DNA of 64,000 bases from positions 372,001 through 436,000 of the forward strand of contig JARFXO010000003.1 of NCBI GenBank assembly GCA_029194665.1, read 5' to 3'. The stretch comes from Nitrospira sp. GTDB taxonomy: Bacteria > Nitrospirota > Nitrospiria > Nitrospirales > Nitrospiraceae. Below are positions 7,386 through 17,100 of the stretch, piece after piece. The notes beneath the pieces were generated by a model that was not told where the DNA came from, made no database searches, and saw only the letters and a program-made list of their open reading frames with translations. Both the position numbers and the translations under genes were made by a program. Position 1 is the stretch's first letter, and each line of letters opens with the position of its first letter.

Positions 7386-7825
7386 ACGATTCTCCTCTAG
7401 GTCAGGGGATCGGCAACGTCACTGTGGTGGGAGACAGGGAGCCGTGGTCCCGGTTAAGCTGATGGATCACGCGGAATAGGTTAGGTCACCCATTATACAT
7501 AGAACATCAGGAAAGTAAAACCTGATTTTTGCGTGGCCTTCGCCGCTGAGATTGTACTGGAACGCGACATCCTGTCCACTCTTTTCGAATGAGCCTTGAA
7601 GATTTGGCGGTGGTGGAGTATTGGTCGGATTGCTATTGTTCGCGGCTGCGAGCATTGCGTCCCGGAAACTTTGTCGATAATCCGTTCGCCCCGTGCCCCT
7701 GGGCGTCTTTCATGAGGATACGGCACGGAAGTGGGTCTAGAAAACAGTCGAAAAAAGTAGTAAAGACTAGCGTCTTGTATGGCTCCTGCTATCGTTGTCG
7801 GAGTTGATCACATCGGAGGCGCATC
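7386..7825. other. Intergenic region without a convincing gene
   Basis: 440 bases between the desaturase start and hicB. A 62-codon minus-strand frame (7467-7655) has reasonable-looking sequence (LQGSFEKSGQDVAFQYNLSG) but no ribosome site or recognisable family, and may be a remnant of a secreted protein. The stretch just before hicB should hold the hicBA promoter. Confidence 0.4.
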
Positions 7826-8035
7826 ATGTTAACGCTCACCTTGGAATATTGGGAAGGTGAAGATGGATGGTACGTTGGACAGTTACGTGAAGTTCCTGGT
7901 GTGATGAGCCAAGGCCGTTCGCTTGACGAACTGCAGCAGAATATTCGAGAAGCGTACGAACTGCTCATTGAAGAGAGTCGCTCTCGTCAGCACCATTCGC
8001 CGTCCTTCACCATTCCGATCTCCATTCCGGCCTGA
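7826..8035 (+). CDS. hicB: HicB-family antitoxin
   Basis: A 69-residue protein opening with MLTLTLEYWEGEDGWYVGQL, then EVPGVMSQGRSLDELQQNIR, the standard HicB partial RNase-H-like fold. The C-terminus is short and lacks a full ribbon-helix-helix domain, so autoregulation may be by another route. GGAGG ribosome site 6 bases upstream. It precedes the hicA toxin gene by 17 bases, the reverse of the classical hicA-hicB order but common for this compact type. Confidence 0.88.
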   Translation: MLTLTLEYWEGEDGWYVGQLREVPGVMSQGRSLDELQQNIREAYELLIEESRSRQHHSPSFTIPISIPA

Positions 8036-8052
8036 TCCGGGCCAAGCCGACC

Positions 8053-8238
8053 TTGAAACGCAGAGAGTTTATCCGACACCTTGAGCAGGCTGGATGTATT
8101 CTCACCAGAACTAAGGGCGGCCATGACATGTATCACAATCCTGCGAACGGTCGGTCCGCTCCGGTTCCGCGACACACAGAAATCGACAACTCACTCTGCA
8201 AGCTCATTCGTAAACAGCTGGGTCTGAGTCAAAACTAG
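8053..8238 (+). CDS. hicA: HicA-family mRNA interferase toxin
   Basis: A 61-residue protein starting at TTG. It has the dsRBD-like HicA fold with MKRREFIRHLEQAGCILTRT followed by KGGHDMYHNP, where the histidine in GGHD is the catalytic residue, and VPRHTEIDNSLCKLIRKQLG at the C-terminus. HicA cleaves mRNA independent of translation and is neutralised by the neighbouring HicB. Length is normal for the family. No sign of inactivation. Confidence 0.88.
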   Translation: MKRREFIRHLEQAGCILTRTKGGHDMYHNPANGRSAPVPRHTEIDNSLCKLIRKQLGLSQN

Positions 8239-8635
8239 GCCAGGCCTCAACCACTGACGAGTTCAGGGCGGGCCCTTGGAGGAGCTCAGGATAGGCTTGG
8301 CGAAGCACAGCCCCGCGTCTTGGAAGAGCTTGTAGACGAGTCTCCGGAAGAAAGCAGATGCCTGTTTGACAGGGTTCTTCGTGCGTGAGTTGTAAAAGGG
8401 CTTGGCAAGAGTCGCGAAGATGAGTCGTTGAGCTTAGAGGTGGCGAAATAAGGTTAGATTGCTATTGTTCTGGGTACTAGACAGCTGTTTATCCTCACGT
8501 TACACTCCTGCCCAACAAACCGGGTCTTTACGTAAGAGCCGCTTGGATCTGTCTAACGGAAGTGGCCATGACGGCGGCGCCAACTATCTCTGCTCGACTT
8601 GCCACCATTGATTATTGAGTGGCACGCAGGCTCTG
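8239..8635. other. Intergenic region with a decayed repeat
   Basis: About 400 bases without a recognisable gene. Bases 8272-8306 are a degenerate copy of the repeat block at about 4836-4872, on the opposite strand. A minus-strand open stretch (about 8244-8440) reading NPVKQASAFFRRLVYKLFQD has no start codon and looks like a remnant. The promoter of the downstream NTPase locus should lie here. Confidence 0.4.
8272..8306 (-). repeat. Degenerate dispersed repeat block
   Basis: About 80 percent of positions agree with the reverse complement of the internal block of the 4806-4966 repeat (GCTTCGACAGGCCTGTCCTG and following GAGCTGGTCGAAGGGC). The core CTCAGG is kept but flanking palindrome arms have drifted. 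Confidence 0.55.
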
Positions 8636-9904
8636 ATGGCATTCGAACAAAGAAACTTGAAAGTGTTCTTGAGCTCCAGCATGGGAGAATTTCGTGATCA
8701 GCGAGCCGCGATTAAACAGGAGCTGAACTCTCTTGAAGTTGAAAGTTATGTGTTTGAGACAGAGGGTGCCTCTGATCAATCACCAGCAGAAAGATTCCAA
8801 GCGGCGGTCCGTGGGGCCAGTGTGTACATCGGTGTGTTTGGAAGGATCTGTGGAAAGTATACAAGGGAAGAGTATGAAATGGCACGGGCACAGGGGATTG
8901 CCTGTCACCTGTATGTTCAACACCTACGTGATGAAGAACGAAGCGAGGAGCTGAAGGACTTTGTGAAAAGCCTGAGCGGGGTTTCGAATGTGCCAACCAT
9001 ATACCATTTCCAATCTACTGACGAGTTGGTACGGCAAATCAAGCGCGACCTTTGGAAGTGGTTGGAACGGCTGGTAGGCCGAGCAAGCTCGGATAGAGAC
9101 CAAGTTGACTTGAAGGAAAATTTACCTATTTTGTGCAACCGAGACCCTCAAGAAGTCCATTTTGAGTCGGAGGTCGTCTCTTATTTTCAGGTGCGATCGA
9201 CACGGCCGATCTTGTTGATCTTGCCGGGGCACGTGCGAGAAAGGCATGGCTTCTATCTGGATAGGATCAAATTCTGGTCCTTAGATGAATATCTGACCAA
9301 GGCGGGCATACGGGGCGAGAAAAAAGTCCTTCGCTTCCGGAAGTCTCCATGCGCAATGGCCACCTCCGTTCATTTGCAGCGGGAAATCCTGGGGCTGTTA
9401 CGTGGCCAAGAGACGGGTGATGATGGTGTCATTCTGGCCCATATCAAACAAGCACGGTTAAAGGCACTCCTGATCGAGATACAAGTATTGACCTCTGAGT
9501 GCGGAGGGAATCCTGCCAAGCCCCTTCAACTCATTGGGGACTATCTGGCGGCCTTCCCAGATACCAAGGAAAGTGTCTTGGTGGGTGTTGTGGTGTCGTT
9601 AGCGGAGGATGGGAAGCAGGGGTTGTGGAAACGTTGGCTCGGGAGCGATCTGTTCGAGAAGACCATTCAGGAGATAGAAGAACGGTATCGCGATGGTTCC
9701 AAGCTCCTGGTCGAGGTGTTGCCACGGTTGACTTCTCCAAAGGTAGCTGACGTCCGACGTTGGTTGGAGCATGACCTCGTGAGGCCATCCGCCAAGAGAG
9801 TAGGGGAGGCAGAGATCGAGGCGATATTTCAGGGTCGCGACAGTCTGCCGATGGACGATCTGTACACGAAATTGACTGACTTGCTGGAAAAACAGAGACG
9901 GTAA
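8636..9904 (+). CDS. DUF4062-iSTAND protein, predicted sensor/effector of an NTPase conflict system
   Basis: The ATG at 8636 is chosen; a TTG seven codons upstream is possible. Residues about 8-115 match DUF4062: LKVFLSSSMGEFRDQRAAIK, VESYVFETEGASDQSPAERF and VYIGVFGRICGKYTREEYEM, a Rossmann-like domain often fused to STAND NTPases. From about residue 163 (LCNRDPQEVHFESEVVSYF) the protein resembles an inactive STAND module: the strand-loop expected to hold Walker A reads LLILPGHVRERHGFYLDRIK, with no GKS/T. The last 40 residues form a small helical region. Followed after 56 bases by a MoxR gene and then a trypsin/FGE protein. iSTAND-MoxR combinations are known from predicted counter-invader systems of multicellular and complex bacteria; the specific role here is inferred. 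Confidence 0.75.
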   Translation: MAFEQRNLKVFLSSSMGEFRDQRAAIKQELNSLEVESYVFETEGASDQSPAERFQAAVRGASVYIGVFGRICGKYTREEYEMARAQGIACHLYVQHLRDEERSEELKDFVKSLSGVSNVPTIYHFQSTDELVRQIKRDLWKWLERLVGRASSDRDQVDLKENLPILCNRDPQEVHFESEVVSYFQVRSTRPILLILPGHVRERHGFYLDRIKFWSLDEYLTKAGIRGEKKVLRFRKSPCAMATSVHLQREILGLLRGQETGDDGVILAHIKQARLKALLIEIQVLTSECGGNPAKPLQLIGDYLAAFPDTKESVLVGVVVSLAEDGKQGLWKRWLGSDLFEKTIQEIEERYRDGSKLLVEVLPRLTSPKVADVRRWLEHDLVRPSAKRVGEAEIEAIFQGRDSLPMDDLYTKLTDLLEKQRR

Positions 9905-9960
9905 GCACCAGCTGCTGGCCACATCAAGGTATCAAGAAACAATCCCGAAGGAGGAGCACC

Positions 9961-10953
9961 GTGCCATTTCCATACATTACAGGAAGAGCTCAGCAACCGC
10001 CGTCACAACCGGTGGATTTGCCACAACCGTCTAGAGCCAAACAGCTGGATCCCGCCGGCTACCTCATGGATCAGCCGTTAGTGGACGCCGTCAATGTGGC
10101 GTTGCTGCTTAGCCAACCGTTGCTGGTGACCGGAGAGCCCGGCACTGGGAAAACCCAACTGGCCTACCGAGTAGCGTGGGAATTGGGTCTCGGGAAGCCC
10201 TTACGGTTTGACACAAAATCAGGGAGTACCGCACGAGATGTCCTCTATCGCTATGACACCCTCAGGCGCTTCCATGCTGCGAATACAAATTCGGGAAGCC
10301 AGGAGAATCTGGACTATTTGACCTATGTGGCCTTGGGGGAGGCCATCGTTTTGTCCCGCAAGAGAGAAGAGGTGCAGAAACTTCTTCCGTCGAACTTCAA
10401 GCGCACAGGACCCTGCCGCAGCGTGGTCCTGATCGATGAGATCGACAAAGCACCACGAGACTTTCCAAACGATCTCCTGTTGGAGATCGATGCCCTGCGG
10501 TTCAGCATCCCAGAGCTGAACGACGAGATTGAAGCCGATCCGAACCTTCGGCCCGTGTTGGTGCTGACCAGTAATTCGGAACAGAATCTGCCGGATGCCT
10601 TTCTGCGCCGGTGTATTTACTATCACATCCCCTTACCGGATCGGACAAGGCTGGCCGAGATTGTTCAAAGCCGACTCCCGGACATCAGCCCGGTGCGAGA
10701 CAATTCGCCACTGCTGGATTCGGCGCTGGACTTTTTTCATGAAGTCCGGGAATTGGACCTGGGAAAGCCCCCGTCGACGGCTGAGCTGCTCAACTGGCTG
10801 CAGACGCTTGAAAAATACGGTGTTGAACCAAGCATGAAGGTCACGGAAGACCCGGAACCGTTGAAGAAAAGTCTCAGCACGCTCGCGAAAACCCAAGAAG
10901 ACAGGGATTATTTGTCGACCTGGGTTCAGCAACAATTTGCCAAACGTCCCTGA
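9961..10953 (+). CDS. MoxR-type AAA+ ATPase
   Basis: A 330-residue AAA+ protein with a GTG start. Motifs in order: MDQPLVDAVNVALLLSQPLL before Walker A GEPGTGKT (residues 58-65), Walker B VVLIDEIDKA, sensor 1 VLTSNSEQNLPDAFLRRC including the arginine finger region, and a C-terminal helical lid. MoxR ATPases act as chaperones that remodel partner proteins, usually a vWA-domain protein encoded next door. Here the next gene, 8 bases downstream, encodes a giant membrane protein whose N-terminus resembles the N-terminal region of such partners. All ATPase motifs look intact. Confidence 0.9.
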   Translation: MPFPYITGRAQQPPSQPVDLPQPSRAKQLDPAGYLMDQPLVDAVNVALLLSQPLLVTGEPGTGKTQLAYRVAWELGLGKPLRFDTKSGSTARDVLYRYDTLRRFHAANTNSGSQENLDYLTYVALGEAIVLSRKREEVQKLLPSNFKRTGPCRSVVLIDEIDKAPRDFPNDLLLEIDALRFSIPELNDEIEADPNLRPVLVLTSNSEQNLPDAFLRRCIYYHIPLPDRTRLAEIVQSRLPDISPVRDNSPLLDSALDFFHEVRELDLGKPPSTAELLNWLQTLEKYGVEPSMKVTEDPEPLKKSLSTLAKTQEDRDYLSTWVQQQFAKRP

Positions 10954-10961
10954 AGCATTCG

Positions 10962-12529
10962 ATGCTCCACACAGAGGAGATAGGCGACCTTGCAGACCAT
11001 CTTCGGCAGGAAGGATTTCATCCCTCGCTCTATCAAGTCCTGGCCGCTCAAGCGGTGGTTCATCAGGAATCACAACGTGACGTGGATCTTGGATCGCTGG
11101 TGCGTCTCACCACTTTACTCTGCCCAATCTTTAGTTCGACCCCTGACGAGCAAGACCGGTTTGAGAAGCTGTACCTAGAATGGCTACGGGCTCGGAGCGG
11201 GCGACCCCGCACAATTTCATCCAGTTCTTCTCCTACTCCTCCGCCTGAAAAGCCTCGCACCCATTGGCGCATGAAACTGGCGGTGCCGTGCCTGCTGATC
11301 GTGCCGGCCCTCACGGCCTGGTTTCTTTGGCAAGATCTTCGCCCACGCCAGGCAGTGGGCCGTGTCGTGGCAGACAGCCAGCCCGTTGCCCAAGCAACGC
11401 TGAGGTTGGGTGAACAGACGGTCACGACGGACAAGCAGGGGACCTTCAAGGTTCCATTTAAGAATGATGATATGCCTCTCCAGTTGCTGGTCGAAATGAA
11501 GGGGTATCTCCCAAGCCAATCGCTTGTGGGACAAACGATCCTCGAAAATCGAAAGTGGTTCTATCTGGCTGCCGTCGAGTGGGATGTTCAGTATCAGATC
11601 GGAGATGTGCAGCTCGCGAAGGAAAAAACGGGATCCGATTCACCATCGCCACCCCCTGCCCCTGCTCAGGAATCGACTCCTCCCAAGTTGAGGCTGGAGA
11701 AGTTACGAACCGTTCCTCCACCGATGCCTTCTTGGTGGGAGAGACTTTCCTATTCAACTGCCCTTATGGCGCTCGCACCGATTCTGCTTGTGCTGTTGTG
11801 GCTCATCTATCGGTTCGGTCGCCGTGCGGTGCTAAAACGCCAGTCGAGCCGTATTCCACCAGAACTCAAACAGGTCAAGGTCCAGGCCGGTACCCAGAGG
11901 ATTTTCCCCTCGCTCTCGCTGCGGCATGTCACACAGCGTCTCCGTCAAACACGCTTTGAGGAGTCTACGGAGTTGGACGTCCCTCGCACGATTGACCGCA
12001 CGATGAATCGGGGAGGCTTGTTTACGCCGGTCTTTGGTTCAAAGCGCGAACCCAGTTATGTCGCCCTCATCGACCGAGCGACTGTGGCCGATCACCAGGC
12101 CAATGTAGCGGCCCAAGTGGTGAGGGATCTGGCCAAAGGATATGTCTTACTTCGGCAGTACGAGTTTGATGAACAGCCGACCATGCTGAGGAGGGTGGAT
12201 CCTCTCCACGCCAGGCCGAAACAGAGCGAGGGTGCAACAGCCGAGGCGACCAGAGTAGAGATCATGTCCTTAGGCGAGGTCATGGCTAAGTTTCCTACCA
12301 GTCGCTTGCTCTGCTTTGCGGATCCCATGACCTGTTTCGATCCCCTGTCAGGAAAAATCCGACCATGGGTTGAAACGCTGGAAGCCTGGGAGGAGCGCTT
12401 CCTGTTCACCACCAGCACCCATGGGCAATGGACACAGGCAGAGCGGATTCTGAGCCGTCGCGGCTTTCACGTTATCCCTCTCACGTATCATGGGCTGCGG
12501 TTACTTTCCCAACTCCTGGAGCAAGACAG
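10962..12529 (+). pseudogene. 5' part of a giant MoxR-partner membrane protein, split by an insertion sequence
   Basis: Native codons 1-522 of a gene that continues at 14115. Residues 1-75 (ADHLRQEGFHPSLYQVLAAQ, LVRLTTLLCPIFSSTPDEQD) resemble the N-terminal helical region of MoxR-associated proteins. Then come a Ser/Pro linker, TM1 (106-123), a carboxypeptidase-regulatory-like beta domain (about 131-205: VGRVVADSQPVAQATLRLGE), a proline-rich linker, TM2 (264-283) and an alpha/beta domain from about 345 (PSYVALIDRATVADHQANVA, YVLLRQYEFDEQPTMLRRVD, WEERFLFTTSTHGQWTQAER). Sequence after 12529 in this frame belongs to the inserted element and adds a spurious tail. The frame and domain string resume exactly after the element. 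The gene is 8 bases after the MoxR stop. Confidence 0.85.
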
Positions 12530-14109
12530 CGTATTGAGTCATCTAAAATCTTACCGGGCCACCGATCGTTGCGTCATTTGTCAATCTTACCCTCCGGGGC
12601 CGCATGGTGCGGGCCCAGAGGAGGGGGCCGATGGAGGCAGAGCCGATGGCGCGACGGGCGAAGGGCGAGTATCTGCGAATCATGTGGCAGCGGTATCAAC
12701 GAGCCAGTCGCTCGGAGCGCTCGGCGTTGCTCGACGAAGTGACGCGCGTGTGTGGGTATCATCGCAAATATGCGATCGGGGTGTTGCGCCAGCAGCGGCC
12801 GCCCCAGCCGCCGGTGCGCCGGGCGGGCCGACGGCGACCGACCTATGGCGAGCCAGTGATCCGCCTGCTTGCTGAGATCTGGCAAGCCGCCGGGTATCTC
12901 TGTGGCCAACGGTTGCAGGCCGCGATTCCGCACTGGCTGCCCTGGTTGAAACGGCGAACCACAGTCCCCCCGGCGCTGGAAGCCCAGCTTCGGCGAATCA
13001 GTGCCCGGCAGATCGACCGACGGCTAGGGGAACGGAAGCGCCGAATCAAGCGGCGGCTGTATGGGACGACGCGGCCAGGGTCCTTGTTGAAGCACCTGAT
13101 TCCCATCAAAACGGAGCACTGGGACGTCAGCAAGCCGGGCTATCTGGAGATCGATCTGGTCTCGCATTCCGGCGCCTCGGCCGCCGGGGAGTTTCTGCAC
13201 ACGCTGGACGGGGTCGATATTCACACCACGTGGGTGGAGCGGCAGGCGGTGCGGGGCAAGAGTCGGCACGGGGTGGTGCAGGCCCTGACCATCATCGAGT
13301 CACAGCTCCCGTTCTCTCTGCGGGGCGTGGATTCCGACAACGGGAGCGAGTTTATCAACGACCATCTGCTGGCCTGGTGTCAGAAGCGGCCCACCGGTCG
13401 GCAGGTCCAGTTTACCCGCTCGCGGCCCTACAAGAAGGATGACAACGCGCATGTGGAGCAGAAGAACTGGACGCATGTGCGTAAGTTGGTCGGCTGGGAG
13501 CGGTACGAGAGTCGGGAAGCCTTGGCGGCGCTGAACGCCCTGTATGCGGACTTGCGGCTCTTTCAGAACCTCTTTCAGCCCTCCATGAAACTCGTGCGCA
13601 AGGAGCGCGTGGGCTCGCGACGGATTCGCCGCTATGATGCCCCACAGACGCCGTTCGAGCGGGTACGAGTGTGTCCAGCGGCAGATCCGGCGAAGGTCGC
13701 GGCCCTGCAGCGCGTGCTGGAGACCACGGATCCCTTCATCCTCTCCCAGCGCATTGATCAGCGCCTGGAACAGCTCTGGGCACTCGCCACACGGGCCAGT
13801 CGCACGCCGCGCGAGCCAGCGCCCCGGCCGCCGCAGCCTCGGGCGAGTACGCCGTGGCGTGGCTGGACCTTCAGCCCCAATGTCCCGCGCCAGAACCAGA
13901 CCCTACGCGGCACAGGACGCTCATAAGTGAGGCTACTCCGGCATGGACGCCAGGGCGATCGTTGATCCTGGGCCACATACAGCGGTCGATTTCCCAGACG
14001 GACCGCCCCAAAGATGCTCCTGTGTGCAAGGAGCGATGAGCCGCTCGGTAAGATTCACAAATGACCCAACGATCCCCCGGTAGGTAAGATTTTTAAATGG
14101 CTTGATAGG
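12530..14109 (+). mobile_element. 1580-bp DDE insertion sequence, copy 1
   Basis: The limits come from comparing the two copies in the window: sequence identity begins at 12530/47803 and ends at 14109/51634. A 5-bp target duplication GACAG flanks this copy (12525-12529 and 14110-14114). Both ends carry long imperfect terminal inverted repeats of about 60 bases, each containing two AATCTTACC motifs (left CGTATTGAGTCATCTAAAAT, right complement CCTATCAAGCCATTTAAAAA). One transposase gene fills the element. Apart from the IS21 insertion in copy 2 I saw no difference between the copies, which suggests recent transposition. I did not assign a named IS family. Confidence 0.92.
12631..13926 (+). CDS. 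DDE integrase-core transposase (ISNCY-like)
   Basis: The ATG at 12631 follows GAGGAGG at good spacing; an ATG nine codons upstream (12604) is possible. The 431-residue product has an N-terminal HTH-like region (YQRASRSERSALLDEVTRVC), a basic linker, then an rve-type catalytic core: YLEIDLVSHSG (first Asp), LRGVDSDNGSEFINDHLLAW (second Asp) and KKDDNAHVEQKNWTHVRKL (Glu). The C-terminus is proline/arginine-rich. All three catalytic residues are present, so this copy may be active. It shares its coding strand with the gene it interrupts. Confidence 0.9.
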   Translation: MEAEPMARRAKGEYLRIMWQRYQRASRSERSALLDEVTRVCGYHRKYAIGVLRQQRPPQPPVRRAGRRRPTYGEPVIRLLAEIWQAAGYLCGQRLQAAIPHWLPWLKRRTTVPPALEAQLRRISARQIDRRLGERKRRIKRRLYGTTRPGSLLKHLIPIKTEHWDVSKPGYLEIDLVSHSGASAAGEFLHTLDGVDIHTTWVERQAVRGKSRHGVVQALTIIESQLPFSLRGVDSDNGSEFINDHLLAWCQKRPTGRQVQFTRSRPYKKDDNAHVEQKNWTHVRKLVGWERYESREALAALNALYADLRLFQNLFQPSMKLVRKERVGSRRIRRYDAPQTPFERVRVCPAADPAKVAALQRVLETTDPFILSQRIDQRLEQLWALATRASRTPREPAPRPPQPRASTPWRGWTFSPNVPRQNQTLRGTGRS

Positions 14110-14187
14110 GACAGTCCACAAGGGGAATCGGCCACGGAGACGACACGAGAACGACGGGGGACCTATGAGCGAACTCCCCAACGTTGG

Positions 14188-17100
14188 TTGGAGCGTCATC
14201 CACCGTCACAGGACATCATTGCAAGGTTGATGGCCGACCTCCGACAGGAACTAGGGTCGGAAGGGATCCTCTGGTTAGCGGCTTGTGCTGCCTACCCGGA
14301 AATTCACTGGGCACTGACGCTGGAATGGGGTGCCCGCCTCTTTGGACAGGGCTCTACTGCGGAAACGTCTCTACCGAAGCTCACATCACTTGTGTGGTTC
14401 CGGCATGCCTTTATGCCGGATTGGTTCCGAGCAGCGCTCTATGACCAGGTGACGGCGCAAGAAGCGGAGCGGATCAGTCAGGAACTTGGCGAAATTATCA
14501 GTGCGCTGAATCCTGAAAGTGGCGACACGCTCCAACTCAAAATCGCCATGCCATCAGGGGCAAGACAACAAGCCGCTCCTCCAGTTGCAGGGCTCCGCGG
14601 TTGGCTCGAGAAGTTTCGTCGTAAATCGGCAATACAAGAAATGGGACGAGCCGCCGAGTCAGGCAGCCCTATGCGTGACTATGTCATGCTGCAATATCTC
14701 TCTGGCAAACAGGGGAAAGCTCTGACACCCTATGCGCCCAAGGCGTTGCTGACACTTCTCTTTTCCAAAGGGCAACCCTGGTTAGGGTTTCGACCGCTTT
14801 TCCTCGTGATGGCCGCGTGCCTGGTGTCCAATGGCATCTGGTGGTGGAAAAATCCTGCACCTATACCCTTACCGTCGCCCATCGTCGATGTAGGGTTTTT
14901 GGGGGACTCGAATGAAGTGATCCTCAAGCGAGAAAACGGGCGCGTTGAACGCTGGGGCCAGAAGGGTGAAGAATTCGTTCTCGTGGAATCTGGGGAACAG
15001 AATACCTTTACCGATCGCTTGACTAAGGTGAGGATGGGTCAGCAGACCGTGTCTGATCCGGAAGGATATTTGGAGCTGATCTACCAGAAAGAAGGGCGGC
15101 TCCGAGTGGTCAGTCGTGAGGATGGACGGGAACTCGCACGAGAAGTGGCACCCACTGCGCAGATAGCCAGCCTGCACTGGCCAGCCGGTATTGACGGGTT
15201 CTTGGTAGTCGCCAACGCAGACGTTCCTGAATTGATGAAACTGAATGGGCTGGGGGGCCTGCATCAACTCGAAATTGCGAGAAAGGCGTATGAAAAAACA
15301 TCTGGTGAAGCGAAAAACAGAGTCAGAATGGAGAAGGCGAAACTCGTGGATTCCAAGCGGCAGTCCGACTCAATTGCTAAGAATATCACTGCCGCGGAAA
15401 GGTCTGCGGAAGATAAAGTGGCACAGTCAGTGCCCTGTGGAAAATTCGTCCCGTCGAGCTCCGGCGGACCGTTCAATTTGGACTATCAGAATCGGGGAAC
15501 ATATTTTGAGGGCGTTCGGCCAAAGCCAGTGTCGGGGTATGACATCGAGCTAATCTCCGTTATGGCCGATTATGGGGATAAGGATTTTCTGATCCCAGAC
15601 TGCCTGCGACTTCGGTTCTACTTGAGGGAGGCTGTCCCAGTCCAGATCACTGTGAGGGAACAGGAAGTCCGACTTTACTATTGGTTGGACAAGATCATCC
15701 CAACTGCACCATGGAAAGTCGGCTTAAACGAATTTAGCTGGCCCACGGGAAGGGTGTTGAAGCGGCTTGATGAAAAACTGAACGTCAGCGAGTTGGGAGT
15801 CTTGATTCGCTTGGGAAGACAAACTCCAGCTGCGGCGGAGGATGTTGCGCCGGCCATCCTCTACCACACACGGCTGCCCGAGAAGATCAGTGGCTATATG
15901 TTCACCATGAAAGCGAACGGCGATGCGCGGCTTACGTGCAAGGTCTTTCAAGAGGGAAAATCAACCGAACTCATGACGCAAAACTTCCGCCGAATTCCTG
16001 GCGGCCGGCCGTTCACCGTGCGATGGGATGCGGCAGGTGCGCAAGAAGGCAGGTATGCCCTGGACTGTAACGGCTATTCCCTTGATACCAATCAACCAGT
16101 CCGACAGAGGGTTCGGTTCTATCATCAACCCTTTGTTCGGACAGAAAGCATCACATCGCCAGCGCGAGGCGATGTGACCGACAGTGAAAAGGAATCCAAG
16201 ATGCAACAAACGGCGGCAGAGGCAACGAAATCTGCCCCGCAAATCATTGGTGAGGAGCGTGAATCTAAGGTGCTGATTCCGACTGAGGAGATGATTGGTA
16301 GCACCAAAACCGAAAAGAATATCGTCTCCAGTGTCAACGCAGAGGTGATCGAACATCTTAAGAGGGGCGTCGTGATGATCAGAGCGCAGGAGGAAGGGAA
16401 GACGAAGTTCGGGACGGGGTTTGTCGTTCGGCGGGAGACAGATGTCGCCTACATTGTAACGGCGGCGCACGTGGTAACAGGTGATCGCCGGGTGGGGGTC
16501 ACATTCTATACGATGCAAGACACCGCTTATCCCGCCACGGTAGTCAACGTAGAAAGAGGAGAACCCGGACTAGCGCTTCTGTTGGTTAAGGTACCGCCTA
16601 CGACCTTGGCTGGACTTGGTGTACTTTCTCTGGACACGAGTACCCGATTTGCTGGTGGCGAGGACATTTTGATGATCGCAAGCCATGCATCGGGAGGTGG
16701 CTGGGAGATCCTCAAGGGAAATGTAGTGTCACGCAAAGGCCGAACGCTCAATATTGATGCCGACGTTCAAGATGGAGACTCAGGTGGCCCAATCATCCAC
16801 AATGCTCGGGTTGTCGGTCTTGTGACAGCACGGGCGCGTCATGCATTGGCGGCCACTGCCGTGACATTACAAGAGTACTTGGAGGGTGTCGGCATCGTCC
16901 CTCAAGAGAACAAATCCCTCCAGCGTCCTGTAGAGAAAGAGATTACCGGAAAGGACAGTCTGGACTCTCTGCCAGCGCCACAATCGCCGGAACAGACACA
17001 ACAACAGGCGATGAAGCAACAACTACCGGAGCAGCAGTCGGTTGAGAAACTTCCTCTGAGAATTGGCGGCAAAGATGGTGCGCCGATGGTGCTGGTAGCA

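Noticed and set aside
12530..12875. C-terminal tail of the 5' giant-gene fragment
   Set aside because: The tail is encoded by the inserted element; the same peptide occurs at the second copy of the element.
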